Assembly (NCBI RefSeq): GCF_013204795.1
Contig: NZ_JABMKW010000020.1
Span: 620,001 to 684,000, forward strand
DNA length: 64,000 nt
Source: Pedobacter panaciterrae
Lineage (GTDB): Bacteria > Bacteroidota > Bacteroidia > Sphingobacteriales > Sphingobacteriaceae
Direction of reading: 5' to 3'
Below are positions 18,328 to 28,202 of this stretch, piece after piece; the stretch's first letter is position 1, and every line of letters begins with the position of its first letter. A model generated the notes under the pieces. That model did not search any database and was not told where the DNA came from. It worked only from the letters and a program-made list of their open reading frames with translations. The translations under genes and the position numbers were made by a program.

Positions 18328-18335
18328 TAACTTTG
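18328..18335 (+). promoter_or_regulatory. -7 box upstream of hemF
   Basis: TAACTTTG is an exact match to TAnnTTTG, 19 nt before the ATG at 18355. It implies transcription begins downstream of the GTG at 18337, supporting the ATG start. No clear -33 element. Confidence 0.5.
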
Positions 18336-18354
18336 CGTGTATAGTTTTAAAGAA

Positions 18355-19251
18355 ATGGTGTTTAAAGATAGAGTAGTAGCGGCTTATCAGCAAATTCAGG
18401 ATCAGATTTGCAAAAGCCTGGAGTTGGCAGATGGCAAAGCTAAATTTGAAGAAGAGATTTGGAATAGAGATGGTGGCGGCGGTGGTCGCACACGCATAAT
18501 GCAACATGGCGATGTTATTGAAAAGGGTGGCGTTAACTTTTCTGCAGTACATGGTAAACTACCAGAATCCGTTAGAAAAGCCTTTAAGGTTGATAGCGAA
18601 GACTTCTTTGCTACCGGTGTATCAATCGTTATGCACCCAAATAACCCGTTTGTACCTATAATTCATATGAATATCAGGTATTTCGAAATGGATAACGAAA
18701 CAAGATGGTTCGGTGGAGGGATAGATTTAACTCCACATTATATTATTGATACCGACGCACGGTATTTTCACCATCTTTTAAAACAAACCTGCGACGAATT
18801 TGATACGTCTTTTTACCCTAAGTTTAAGGCTCATGCCGATGATTATTTCTTCATCAAACACCGTGAAGAAACAAGGGGAGTTGGAGGTATTTTTTACGAC
18901 CGATTAAGACCTGAAAACACAGGTTTATCCTTTGATCAGATTCTTGATTTTTCTATAGCAGTTGGCAATACATTTATTCCCGCATATACGGAACTAATTG
19001 ACAGAAACAGAGATAAAGAATTTGACGAGAAACAACAAGAGTGGCAATACCTGCGCAGAAGCCGATATGCTGAATTTAATTTGGTGTACGATGCAGGAAC
19101 AAAATTTGGTCTCGAAACCAACGGTAGAATTGAATCTATTTTAATGAGTTTACCACCTATGGCCAAATGGATCTACAATCATCAAACACTTCCAGACAGT
19201 GAAGAATCCTATACATTAAGCAAGCTTAAAAAGGGGATAGAATGGGCTTAA
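18355..19251 (+). CDS. hemF: Coproporphyrinogen III oxidase, oxygen-dependent
   Basis: 298 aa, normal for HemF, which oxidatively decarboxylates coproporphyrinogen III to protoporphyrinogen IX in heme synthesis using O2. Family blocks are WNRDGGGGGRTRIMQ, GVNFSAVHG, HMNIRYFEM, WFGGGIDLTPHY, RGVGGIFYDRL and the C-terminal YAEFNLVYDAGTKFGLETNGR. The start is ATG rather than the in-frame GTG six codons earlier, because the -7 box at 18328-18335 would exclude that GTG from the transcript. The enzyme implies an aerobic lifestyle. Confidence 0.96.
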   Translation: MVFKDRVVAAYQQIQDQICKSLELADGKAKFEEEIWNRDGGGGGRTRIMQHGDVIEKGGVNFSAVHGKLPESVRKAFKVDSEDFFATGVSIVMHPNNPFVPIIHMNIRYFEMDNETRWFGGGIDLTPHYIIDTDARYFHHLLKQTCDEFDTSFYPKFKAHADDYFFIKHREETRGVGGIFYDRLRPENTGLSFDQILDFSIAVGNTFIPAYTELIDRNRDKEFDEKQQEWQYLRRSRYAEFNLVYDAGTKFGLETNGRIESILMSLPPMAKWIYNHQTLPDSEESYTLSKLKKGIEWA

Positions 19252-19286
19252 GAATAGCCTAATTTTTACGTTAAAATTTTTCCACA

Positions 19287-19310
19287 ATGCGCCTTAATGG
19301 CGCTTTTTTT
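19287..19310 (+). terminator. Terminator after hemF
   Basis: GCGCC, TTAAT, GGCGC, then seven T. It separates hemF from gyrA. Confidence 0.8.
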
Positions 19311-19372
19311 ATTAGCTTCGCAAGGTTATAAGAATACCACATTTAAATCGTTCTTAAGGAACATTAATATTT

Positions 19373-21967
19373 ATGGCAGAAGATTTAGAAAATCAAGAAA
19401 ACGACAAAATAATAAGGATCGATATTGACGAGCAAATGAAATCAGCTTACATCGATTATTCGATGTCGGTTATCGTATCAAGGGCTCTACCTGATGTACG
19501 TGATGGATTAAAACCTGTACACCGCCGAGTGTTATATGGTATGCTCGATCTGGGATTAACAAACAACAAACCATATAAAAAATCTGCACGTATTGTAGGT
19601 GAGGTACTGGGTAAGTATCACCCACATGGTGATGCTTCTGTTTACAACACTATGGTAAGGATGGCTCAGGAATGGAGCTTACGTTATTTAATGGTTGAAG
19701 GACAGGGTAACTTTGGATCAATCGATGGTGACTTTCCAGCAGCAATGCGTTATACAGAGGCCCGCTTCCAGAAGATTGCAGAGGAAATGCTTGCTGATAT
19801 CAATAAGGATACTGTAGATTTCCAGTTAAACTTTGATGATTCATTGCAAGAACCAACAGTTCTTCCGTCAAAAGTTCCAAACTTACTGATCAACGGATCA
19901 TCAGGTATTGCAGTGGGTATGGCTACAAATATGCCTCCTCACAACATTACAGAAGCTATTAATGCAACAATAGCTTACATCGAAAATAACGATATTACTA
20001 TTCCTGAATTAATGAAGCACATAAAAGCACCTGATTTTCCTACAGGAGCTATTATTTATGGCTACGCAGGTGTTCAGGAAGCTTTTGAAACTGGTAGAGG
20101 CCGTATTGTAATGCGCTCTAAAGCAGAAATTGAAACCACAAAGGACCGCGAAACCATTATTGTTACCGAAATACCTTACCAGGTTAATAAGGCAATGATG
20201 ATCGAGCGTACTGCTGAACTTGTTGGAGAGAAAAAAATTGAAGGTATTTCAAACATTAAGGATGAGTCCAATAAAGACGGTATCCGTATTGTTTACGAAA
20301 TTAAACGCGATGCCAATGCTTCAATCGTACTAAACAATCTATTCAAGCAAACTGCGCTACAAACTTCATTTAGTGTAAATAACATTGCCCTGGTTAAAGG
20401 CAGGCCGCAATTATTAAATCTAAAAGATCTGATTCAATATTTCGTTGAACACCGTCACGAAGTAGTAATCCGCAGAACTAAGTTTGAATTAGCCGAAGCA
20501 AAAAAACGTGCTCACATCTTAGAAGGCTTGTTAATTGCACTTGATCATTTAGATGAAGTAATTAACCTGATTCGTAGTTCAGATACCCCTGAAGAAGCGA
20601 GAGTAGGCTTAATGGAGAAATTTGGATTAAGTGATATTCAAGCCAGAGCCATCCTTGATATGACACTCCGCAGGTTAACTGGTCTGGAGCGTGATAAAAT
20701 TAAAGATGAGTACAACGAATTAATGAAAACGATAGAATACCTACAGTCTATTTTAGATGATGAAGGTAAACGTATGCAGATCATCACTGAGGAATTAACC
20801 GAAATGAGAGAAAAATACGGTGATGAGCGTAGAACTCAGATCGTACACTCTGCAGAAGACATGAGCATGGAAGACTTCATCGAAGATGAAGATGTAGTAA
20901 TTACCATTTCTCACGAAGGTTATATCAAACGTACTCCGGCAACAGAATACCGTACACAAGGTAGAGGTGGAAAAGGTTCAAAAGGCAGTGACTCAAGAAA
21001 TGAAGATTTCATTGAACATATGCTAATTGCATCCAACCACAACTATATGTTATTCTTTACAGAAACAGGTCGTTGTTTCTGGTTAAGAGTATACGAAATT
21101 CCTGAAGGATCTAGATTAAGTAAAGGAAGAGCAATCCAGAACATCATTAATATCCCTAAAGAAGAAAAGATTAAGGCCTTTATTAAGGTTAAAAACCTTA
21201 AAGATCAGGAGTACCTTGAAAATAATTATATTATCATGTGTACCAAAAAAGGAACAATCAAGAAAACTTCTTTGGAGGCATATTCAAGACCTAGGGTTAA
21301 TGGTATTAATGCAATCAATATCAATGAAGGTGATCAGTTACTTGAAGCAAGTTTAACCACCGGAACCAGTGAAATTGTTATGGCATTGCGCTCTGGAAGG
21401 GCAATTCGCTTTAACGAAGAAAAGGTGAGACCGATGGGTAGAACCGCAACTGGTGTTCGTGGTGTAACCCTTGCTCATGAAAATGATGAAGTAGTTGGCA
21501 TGATTGCTGTTAATGATCCGGGAGCTACTGTTCTTGTTGTATCAGAAAAAGGTTATGGCAAACGTACCGACATCGAAGATTATCGCGTTACAAATAGGGG
21601 TGGTAAGGGAGTTAAAACCATTAACGTTACTGAAAAAACCGGAGCACTTGTTGCGATTAAAAACGTAACTGATGCAGATGATTTAATGATCATCAATAAA
21701 TCAGGTATCGTTATCAGAATTGTGGTTAGCGAATTAAGAGTAATGGGCAGAGCAACACAGGGTGTTCGTTTAATTAACTTAAAAGGTAACGACGAGATTG
21801 CTTCAGTAGCTAGAATTGATCACGATGACGAAGAAGTAGAAGAAACAACTGAAAGCCATATTGTGGTAGACGGTGAAGCTCTTGAAGCTGCTCCTGATGA
21901 GGATATTACAGAAGAAACTGGCGAAGAGGAAGCTGGCGACGATGCGGAGGAAGAAACCGAAGATTAA
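19373..21967 (+). CDS. gyrA: DNA gyrase subunit A
   Basis: 864 aa, full length. The breakage-reunion domain carries catalytic Tyr127 in [10 protein letters not shown], and the C-terminal beta-pinwheel carries the gyrase-specific GyrA box QGRGGKG, which separates it from ParC. The last 50 residues form an acidic tail rich in Asp and Glu. The quinolone-resistance region reads [12 protein letters not shown], so the positions of E. coli Ser83 and Asp87 are Ala88 and Asn92; both are associated with reduced fluoroquinolone sensitivity. It introduces negative supercoils together with GyrB (not in this window). Confidence 0.97.
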   Translation: MAEDLENQENDKIIRIDIDEQMKSAYIDYSMSVIVSRALPDVRDGLKPVHRRVLYGMLDLGLTNNKPYKKSARIVGEVLGKYHPHGDASVYNTMVRMAQEWSLRYLMVEGQGNFGSIDGDFPAAMRYTEARFQKIAEEMLADINKDTVDFQLNFDDSLQEPTVLPSKVPNLLINGSSGIAVGMATNMPPHNITEAINATIAYIENNDITIPELMKHIKAPDFPTGAIIYGYAGVQEAFETGRGRIVMRSKAEIETTKDRETIIVTEIPYQVNKAMMIERTAELVGEKKIEGISNIKDESNKDGIRIVYEIKRDANASIVLNNLFKQTALQTSFSVNNIALVKGRPQLLNLKDLIQYFVEHRHEVVIRRTKFELAEAKKRAHILEGLLIALDHLDEVINLIRSSDTPEEARVGLMEKFGLSDIQARAILDMTLRRLTGLERDKIKDEYNELMKTIEYLQSILDDEGKRMQIITEELTEMREKYGDERRTQIVHSAEDMSMEDFIEDEDVVITISHEGYIKRTPATEYRTQGRGGKGSKGSDSRNEDFIEHMLIASNHNYMLFFTETGRCFWLRVYEIPEGSRLSKGRAIQNIINIPKEEKIKAFIKVKNLKDQEYLENNYIIMCTKKGTIKKTSLEAYSRPRVNGINAININEGDQLLEASLTTGTSEIVMALRSGRAIRFNEEKVRPMGRTATGVRGVTLAHENDEVVGMIAVNDPGATVLVVSEKGYGKRTDIEDYRVTNRGGKGVKTINVTEKTGALVAIKNVTDADDLMIINKSGIVIRIVVSELRVMGRATQGVRLINLKGNDEIASVARIDHDDEEVEETTESHIVVDGEALEAAPDEDITEETGEEEAGDDAEEETED

Positions 21968-21998
21968 AAATCAAATTGTTGAACATATATTAAATAAA

Positions 21999-23072
21999 AT
22001 GAAAAAGATACTTTTTAGTTTATTATTTGTAGGTGTTGCCACACTTGCTAATGCACAAAAGAGTGAAATTGAAGCTGCTAAAAAACAATGGGCACTTTTG
22101 TCTTTAAACAAAGACAAAACTTTGGCTGACAATTTAAAAACTCTTAATGAAGGATTGGCACATACAGATAAAGCAATTGCTCATGAGAAATCTAAAGACC
22201 TGGTTGAATCTTGGTCGTACAGAGCATTATTTGCTTCAAGAATTGCATTGGTAGATTCATTAGATGCTGCCAATTCATCTGCAAATCAAAAAATTGCTGA
22301 AGAAGCGGTAGAAAAAGCAAAAGCATTAGATACTAAAGGCAATGAAAAAGAAAACATTGAAAATGCCAGACTGACTATTCAGGATGCAATGAGAAACAGA
22401 GGAATCTACGCTTACCAAAAGAAAGATTTCGCTGGAGCTTTAGCAGCATTTAATGAAGTAACTGCCAAAAACCCTAATGACACAGCCATGTTTATCAACG
22501 CTGGTGTTGTGGCTAAAGAAGCAAAAAACTACCCTGAAGTAGTTAGAAACTTTAAAAGAGCTATTGAGCTGAACTACAAAGATTCTAAAATGCTTTATAA
22601 TGATATCATCAAAACTACTTTTGATGATATAAAGGATAGTGTTGCAGGTTTAACTATATTAAAAGAAGCATCTGCTAAGTATCCTGAGGATCCTTATTTT
22701 ATAGGTGTTGAAACTGACATTTACTTAAAAAGAGGAGATATTGCTAAATCACAGGAAATGCTTGGTAAATTGGTAGCAAAAGAGCCTAAAAATGCAAACT
22801 ATCAGTCGTTACTAGGTGATACTTACTATAAACAAGCACTTGCTATACAAACTCAAAGAAATGCTTTAGATCCTAAGAAAACTAAAGAATTTAGTGAGTT
22901 GGGTACTAAAATGACTAAATTCATAGATCAGGCAATTCCTTACTATAAAGCAGCACTTGATATAGATCCAAAACATGTAAATACTTTGGAAAACTTAGCT
23001 ATTATATATGCTTTTAAAAATGACAATGTTAACTACGAAGCAATTAAGAAAAGACTTGCCGAATTAAAATAG
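21999..23072 (+). CDS. Secreted tetratricopeptide repeat protein, first of a tandem pair
   Basis: 357 aa from the ATG that gives a Sec signal peptide (KKILFSLLFVGVATLANAQ). An in-frame Met upstream lies inside gyrA and is rejected. Helical TPR units are visible, for example FAGALAAFNEVTAKNPNDTAMFINAG and YPEVVRNFKRAIELN, plus a last unit AIPYYKAALDIDPKHVNTLENLAIIYAF. It is 31 nt after gyrA and ends at a terminator. It probably acts as a periplasmic scaffold; no partner is evident. The downstream gene is a divergent paralogue. Confidence 0.8.
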   Translation: MKKILFSLLFVGVATLANAQKSEIEAAKKQWALLSLNKDKTLADNLKTLNEGLAHTDKAIAHEKSKDLVESWSYRALFASRIALVDSLDAANSSANQKIAEEAVEKAKALDTKGNEKENIENARLTIQDAMRNRGIYAYQKKDFAGALAAFNEVTAKNPNDTAMFINAGVVAKEAKNYPEVVRNFKRAIELNYKDSKMLYNDIIKTTFDDIKDSVAGLTILKEASAKYPEDPYFIGVETDIYLKRGDIAKSQEMLGKLVAKEPKNANYQSLLGDTYYKQALAIQTQRNALDPKKTKEFSELGTKMTKFIDQAIPYYKAALDIDPKHVNTLENLAIIYAFKNDNVNYEAIKKRLAELK

Positions 23073-23096
23073 GTATATTCAAAAATTTTGAAAGTG

Positions 23097-23129
23097 AAAA
23101 GAGGGATAGATTTATCCCTCTTTTTTTTT
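23097..23129 (+). terminator. Terminator between the two TPR genes
   Basis: AAAAGAGGGAT with the complementary ATCCCTCTTTT, 6-nt loop, and a run of T. The end of the T-run overlaps the start of the next promoter box. Confidence 0.8.
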
Positions 23130-23136
23130 AAGTTTG
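23129..23136 (+). promoter_or_regulatory. -7 box for the second TPR gene
   Basis: TAAGTTTG, an exact TAnnTTTG match, ends four bases before the ATG at 23141 and begins in the T-run of the preceding terminator. The transcript would be essentially leaderless. Confidence 0.5.
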
Positions 23137-23140
23137 TATT

Positions 23141-24289
23141 ATGAGTAAGATATCTTTTATTGGTACTATATTTTTAGTTGTAACGACTTGGACCCTGGCT
23201 TTTTCACAAAAAAGTCAACTTCTAATAGCAAGAAATAGCGTAGGTAAATTGCAAATGGCCATAAACAATAAGCAAGATGCTAATGCACAATTGGGAATAA
23301 TAGGGGAAGGGATAAAAGCGAGCGAAGCTGCGCAGAATGATAAGAAAACAAAGAAATGGCCTGAAACATGGGCAATTAAAGCATACTTAAGCTCATATGT
23401 AGCTATCACAGATCCTAATGAGGGTAATTCCGATAAATATTATGGTTTAGCCATAGAGGCTATAGATTCAGCTAAAAGACTAGATAAATTTCAAACAAAT
23501 ACCCATTTAATAGAGGCATCTATATACAATATTAATATCAAAAAGCAGGAAAAAGCAAATGCAGCTTTCGCAAAGAATGATTTCACAACAGCCTTCAGCT
23601 TATTAAAAGAAGTAAGTGATTTTTTTCCAAAAGATACCACTTTAGCTGTTAATACAGCTTTAGCTGCTCAAAATATCAGAGGTTTCGACAATGCGCTCGA
23701 ATATTTCAAAAGAGCAAAAGAAAACGGAGCAAGAAATCCCGCAATATTTCAGAATCTTGCCAATATATACACTTCAAAATTTGAAACCGACCAAGCAATC
23801 AAAACACTTGAAGATGGAATTCGAGTAAATGCCGGAGATGTAAATTTGACTAACAACTACATCAACTTATTACTTGATAACGAAAAATATGTTGAAGCGA
23901 TAAAAGTTATTGAGAATACACTTAAGACTGACACAGCCAACAAATTACTTTATTTCCTATATGGATACCTATACCAAAATAATTCCGGCTTAGGAACGGC
24001 AGAATTGGCTTATAATAAAGCATTAGTTATAGATGAGAATTATTTCGATGCTTTGTACCAATTAGGTGTCGCGTATATACAATCTGCCAATGAAGCCTTA
24101 AAATCAACCAGCGCAGATAAAAATCAGAAATTTACATCATTCATTAACAGAGCTGAAGTTGCATTACTACAAGCTCATGAGATCAATCAGAATGATAAAC
24201 CAACTGTCCAGCTGTTAATAGAAATCTATACGCGTAAGAACAAGCTGGATAAAGTTCAAGAACTTAAATCCAAACTAGAAGAGTTTTAA
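23141..24289 (+). CDS. Secreted tetratricopeptide repeat protein, second of a tandem pair
   Basis: 382 aa with a Sec signal peptide (SFIGTIFLVVTTWTLAFSQ). TPR helices include TTAFSLLKEVSDFFPKDTTL, FDNALEYFKRAKENG and KYVEAIKVIENTLKTD. It aligns in layout with the preceding gene (same early EAAK/ARNS region, a WALL- or WAIK-type segment and repeat order), suggesting an old duplication. It has its own -7 box after an intervening terminator, so the copies are separately transcribed. Specific function unknown. Confidence 0.78.
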   Translation: MSKISFIGTIFLVVTTWTLAFSQKSQLLIARNSVGKLQMAINNKQDANAQLGIIGEGIKASEAAQNDKKTKKWPETWAIKAYLSSYVAITDPNEGNSDKYYGLAIEAIDSAKRLDKFQTNTHLIEASIYNINIKKQEKANAAFAKNDFTTAFSLLKEVSDFFPKDTTLAVNTALAAQNIRGFDNALEYFKRAKENGARNPAIFQNLANIYTSKFETDQAIKTLEDGIRVNAGDVNLTNNYINLLLDNEKYVEAIKVIENTLKTDTANKLLYFLYGYLYQNNSGLGTAELAYNKALVIDENYFDALYQLGVAYIQSANEALKSTSADKNQKFTSFINRAEVALLQAHEINQNDKPTVQLLIEIYTRKNKLDKVQELKSKLEEF

Positions 24290-24469
24290 TTCGGATAACA
24301 TCCCTCACAGGAGAGATGTGTAATTTATTACTTAACATAATATTAATTATGTGACTTATATATAATATTATTTGTAAGTGCGTTCTATCAGTTTTTTTAT
24401 TATTTTGCAATAAGTGATTTTGCTGATACATAGTTTTAAAAATTGTCAAATTATTGGTATTTGATCTGC

Positions 24470-24477
24470 TAAATTTG
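24470..24477 (+). promoter_or_regulatory. -7 box for the FUSC gene
   Basis: TAAATTTG, exact consensus, ends four bases before the ATG at 24482. No TTTG at canonical spacing. Suggests a leaderless or very short leader transcript. Confidence 0.45.
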
Positions 24478-24481
24478 CAAT

Positions 24482-26641
24482 ATGTTTGATCGTCCCATTA
24501 GAAGTATTCATGATTTCCTGCTTAGCACTTACTTTGCTGACGGCCTGAGAATTACATTCGGTGTTCTTTGTCCTTCTTTAATTTTAGCCCAGTTTGGAAT
24601 GCTTCAATATGGTATGACTTTATCATTGGGAGCTTTATGTGCTAGCGTTGTCGATTCTCCTGGCCCAATTATACATCGCAGAAATGCCATGTTAATTACC
24701 ACAGTTTTAATCACATTAATATTTATAATTGTCGGGCTTACCAACAGCAATATTTATTTTACAGGAATTGTTATCGCTGCCTTCAGCTTTGTGTTCTCCA
24801 TGTTTTTTCTATATGGTTTAAGAGCTGCTTCAATTGGAACCGCTGCATTATTGATCATGGTGTTAAGTATTGATGACATTAGACCCTGGACGGAAGTTCT
24901 GTTCTCTGCTTTACTTATTTTCGCTGGTAGCATTTGGTATACGTTGCTCAGCTACTTTTTCTATAGATTAAGGCCATATCGAATTGTTCAGCAAACCCTT
25001 AGTGACTCAATCCACTCGGTTAGCGAGTTTTTAAGAGCAAAAGCGAAATTTTATCGTCAAAATACAGATTACGACGATAATTATGCTGATTTACTTCAAT
25101 TGCAAGTCACCGTACATGAAAAACAAGATGCTGTTAGAGAAGTTCTATTTAAAACTAGAGAAATAGTTAGAGAAACAACTCCCGAAGGCAGGTTCCTCCT
25201 ATTGGTTTTTGTAGATATGGTCGATCTCTTCGAACAAGTAATGTCTACCTATTACAATTACAAGCAACTTCATGAACAATTTGATGCTTCAGGAATTTTG
25301 ATACATTACGAATCCGTAATTATAAAAATAGCCGATGAGCTCGATGATATTGCCTTCTCCTTAAAAACAGGAAGCACCCCTAGCCTACCCACTTCGCTAA
25401 TTGAAGATGTAGGTAAACTAAAAAATGAAATTACTGCACTTGAAGTTAATAATACGGAAAATCAATATAATACGCTTGGTATCATCGCTTTAAAGAATAT
25501 TGAGGTAAACATAGAAAATATCCTATCTAGAATTAAAACCATCAATGGATATTTCAATAAAAGTGAGAAAAAGAACCTTAAACCACGTAACATTGAGGTT
25601 GAAAGATTCATTACAAGACAAAATATCGATTTTAAACTATTACTTGAAAACATAACCTTTAACTCTTCAACTTTCAGGCATTCATTAAGGGTTGCTATAG
25701 TAATGCTTATTGGTTTTATTGTCGCAAAATCTTTAAGTTTCTCTCATAGCTACTGGATACTCTTAACCATACTGGTAATCTCTAAACCAGGTTTTAGTTT
25801 AGCTAAAAAAAGAAATATAGAGCGTCTGATAGGCACTGTAATTGGTGCTTTCGTTGGTATGGGAATATTGGTCTACATTGACGATAAAAACACCCTCTTT
25901 GTGATTTTACTGATATGTATGATTGGCTGTTACAGCTTTCAGCGCAAAAATTACGTAGTAAGTGTACTTTTCATGACACCCTATATATTAGTATTATTTG
26001 ATTTCCTTGGCCTTGGAGGTCTCTCCCTGGCCCGCGAAAGAATCTACGACACATTAATAGGATCAGGTATCGCAATGCTGGCCAGCTATTCATTGTTTCC
26101 AAATTGGGAGTATGAAAAGCTCAAGGAGGCCATGATGGACACGCTAACCGCAAACATAAGATACTTTGAACAGGTTAAGCTGTTTTATTCAGAGCAGGTT
26201 ACAGATCTAACTAACTATAAGGTAGCCAGAAAAGAAGTTTATGTAACAACAGCAAATCTGGCCTCGCTATTTCAGCGTATGTTTTCTGAGCCAAAAAGCA
26301 AGCAAATCATGATGAAGGAGTTACATCAGTTTACTGCCCTAAATCACCTCTTATCCTCTTATATAGCTACATTATCTTTGTATAACAAAGACCACTCCTT
26401 TGTTTTTTCAAATTTTGAAGAGCTAAATCCAATCACACAAAACACCATCTATTTGCTAAACTTAGCTTCTGAGAATCTGTTCAAAAATACCGGAGTGGTT
26501 AATAACGTTCCATTAATCAGAAGAAATATGAATGTTAACGATGATGAGCAAAGTGATGAGATAATCATTGCAGAGCAGTTTGACATGATCCAAAAGGTAG
26601 CGTACGATATCTATAAACTATCAGAAAAAATTAAATTGTAA
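24482..26641 (+). CDS. FUSC-family inner-membrane protein (YccS/YhfK-like)
   Basis: 719 aa. An N-terminal block of about six membrane segments (FADGLRITFGVLCPSLILA and onward to about residue 165) is followed by a cytoplasmic helical region and a second membrane block (about residues 400-530, with SFSHSYWILLTILVISKPG and the conserved RIYDTLIGSGIA). This is the duplicated layout of the YccS/YhfK/FUSC family, related to aromatic-acid efflux and fusaric-acid resistance proteins. Transport of a small aromatic or weak acid is likely; the substrate is unknown. Confidence 0.85.
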   Translation: MFDRPIRSIHDFLLSTYFADGLRITFGVLCPSLILAQFGMLQYGMTLSLGALCASVVDSPGPIIHRRNAMLITTVLITLIFIIVGLTNSNIYFTGIVIAAFSFVFSMFFLYGLRAASIGTAALLIMVLSIDDIRPWTEVLFSALLIFAGSIWYTLLSYFFYRLRPYRIVQQTLSDSIHSVSEFLRAKAKFYRQNTDYDDNYADLLQLQVTVHEKQDAVREVLFKTREIVRETTPEGRFLLLVFVDMVDLFEQVMSTYYNYKQLHEQFDASGILIHYESVIIKIADELDDIAFSLKTGSTPSLPTSLIEDVGKLKNEITALEVNNTENQYNTLGIIALKNIEVNIENILSRIKTINGYFNKSEKKNLKPRNIEVERFITRQNIDFKLLLENITFNSSTFRHSLRVAIVMLIGFIVAKSLSFSHSYWILLTILVISKPGFSLAKKRNIERLIGTVIGAFVGMGILVYIDDKNTLFVILLICMIGCYSFQRKNYVVSVLFMTPYILVLFDFLGLGGLSLARERIYDTLIGSGIAMLASYSLFPNWEYEKLKEAMMDTLTANIRYFEQVKLFYSEQVTDLTNYKVARKEVYVTTANLASLFQRMFSEPKSKQIMMKELHQFTALNHLLSSYIATLSLYNKDHSFVFSNFEELNPITQNTIYLLNLASENLFKNTGVVNNVPLIRRNMNVNDDEQSDEIIIAEQFDMIQKVAYDIYKLSEKIKL

Positions 26642-26681
26642 AACTTTAGTTCTGCCGCTGTTGTTATAATTTCATTGTAAA

Positions 26682-27101
26682 ATGAAAAATATGGAAAAAC
26701 TGTATACTGCATCTGTAACCGCTAAAGGCGGTCGCGATGGACATATCAAATCTAGTGACGGAATAATAGAATTCGATTTAAGAAAACCAAAAGAGTTAGG
26801 CGGACAAGGCGGTGCAACAAATCCGGAGCAACTATTTGCCGCTGCCTGGGGAGCCTGCTATTTAGGCGCACTCGGCTCAATTGCACAACACGATGGCGTT
26901 GATACCTCCGAGGCAACTGTAGATGTTCAGGTGTCTTTTAATAAAGATGGAAACGCCTTTGTTTTATCAGCAGATCTGGATGTACATATTCCAGGGATAA
27001 CTACCGAAGAAGCTCAGCACCTGGCAGAAAAAGCACACAGGGCATGTCCTTATTCTAAAGCTACTAAAGGCAATATTGAAACGAGGGTTACAGCTTTGTA
27101 A
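26682..27101 (+). CDS. ohr: Organic hydroperoxide resistance protein (Ohr/OsmC family)
   Basis: 139 aa, typical of Ohr. It reduces organic hydroperoxides with two redox Cys: the peroxidatic Cys in AAAWGACYLGAL and the resolving Cys in HRACPYSKA. The N-terminal YTASVTAKGGRDG and the ending GNIETRVTAL are family hallmarks. Cytoplasmic. No OhrR-type regulator is adjacent. A second in-frame Met four codons in is an alternative start. Confidence 0.92.
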   Translation: MKNMEKLYTASVTAKGGRDGHIKSSDGIIEFDLRKPKELGGQGGATNPEQLFAAAWGACYLGALGSIAQHDGVDTSEATVDVQVSFNKDGNAFVLSADLDVHIPGITTEEAQHLAEKAHRACPYSKATKGNIETRVTAL

Positions 27102-27110
27102 GGCCTTTTA

Positions 27111-27159
27111 TTACATAAAAAGAGACCCGGGCATTACGTCTGGGTCTCTTTTTATGTAA
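27111..27159. terminator. Bidirectional terminator between ohr and bioB
   Basis: TTACATAAAAAGAGACCC pairs with GGGTCTCTTTTTATGTAA around a 13-nt loop, an 18-bp perfect stem between convergent genes. Confidence 0.9.
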
Positions 27160-27172
27160 AATTCTCTAATGA

Positions 27173-28183
27173 TTAAACTGCTGCCTCAGTCTGTTTATCT
27201 GCAAGTGTATTCGCAGGTCTTCCATTTTTAAAAGCATCTCTGGTCTTTAAGCCCAACAGTTCAAACATAGCCATATCGTCAACAAACGCCGGGTTTGGTG
27301 TAGTCAGTAATTTATCACCGGCAAAAATAGAGCTTGCTCCTGCCATAAAGCAAAATGCTTGCTCCAGTGTGCTCATTTCATTTCTACCTGCCGACAATCG
27401 CACTACCGAATTCGGCATTACAATACGTGCTGTAGCAATCATTCTAACCATATCCCAAATTGGAACACGTGGTTGCGATTCTAATGGTGTTCCTTTCACC
27501 GGAACCAATGCATTTACCGGAACCGACTCCGGGTGGACAGCCATATTTGCTAAGGTCTGCAGCATAGAAACCCTGTCTTCAACAGTTTCCCCTAGTCCGA
27601 TAATACCACCACTGCATACTGTTAATTTTGCTTTACGCACGTTCTTTATAGTATTCAGGCGATCATCATAAGTACGGGTCGAGATAATGCGCTTGTAATC
27701 ATCTTCTGAAGTGTCAATATTATGATTATAGGCATATAAACCTGCGTTAGCAAGTCGTTGGGCCTGATTTTCAGTAAGCATACCTAATGTACAGCAAACC
27801 TCCATATCCATATCATTTACGGCCTTCACCATTTCAATTACACGATCAAAGTCACGGTTATCACGTACTTCGCGCCATGCCGCCCCCATGCACAAACGTG
27901 ATGCACCGCCTTCTTTAGCCTTTACAGCTGCACTTACCACCTGGCTAACCTGCATTAAAGGCTGAACTTCCAAATCAGTATGATAACGTGCTGCCTGCGG
28001 GCAATAAGAGCAATCTTCGGCGCAACCACCTGTTTTTATCGAGATCAAAGAACTCACCTGCACTTCTGCATAGTCTTTATTCTCGCGGTGTATTGTTGCT
28101 GCTTCGTAAACGAGATCCAAAAATGGCTTATGATATATGGCTGATATTTCTTCTTTTGTCCAGTTGTGTTTTGTTGGTTGCAT
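27173..28183 (-). CDS. bioB: Biotin synthase
   Basis: 336 aa radical-SAM enzyme that inserts sulfur into dethiobiotin. The 4Fe-4S cysteines C54, C58 and C61 are in [10 protein letters not shown]. The 2Fe-2S ligands are Cys in [18 protein letters not shown] and YNHNIDTS-context motifs, and the Arg ligand is in RLSAGRNEM. The last 20 residues are family-typical and variable. It is 19 nt downstream of mgtE on the same strand. No other bio gene lies here, so the pathway is dispersed. Confidence 0.96.
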   Translation of the reverse strand: MQPTKHNWTKEEISAIYHKPFLDLVYEAATIHRENKDYAEVQVSSLISIKTGGCAEDCSYCPQAARYHTDLEVQPLMQVSQVVSAAVKAKEGGASRLCMGAAWREVRDNRDFDRVIEMVKAVNDMDMEVCCTLGMLTENQAQRLANAGLYAYNHNIDTSEDDYKRIISTRTYDDRLNTIKNVRKAKLTVCSGGIIGLGETVEDRVSMLQTLANMAVHPESVPVNALVPVKGTPLESQPRVPIWDMVRMIATARIVMPNSVVRLSAGRNEMSTLEQAFCFMAGASSIFAGDKLLTTPNPAFVDDMAMFELLGLKTRDAFKNGRPANTLADKQTEAAV

Positions 28184-28202
28184 ATAATAATGAATAATAG
28201 AA

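Noticed and set aside
18166-18552. 128-codon minus-strand frame across the MFS-hemF junction
   Set aside because: Overlaps two well-supported plus-strand genes and the hemF promoter.
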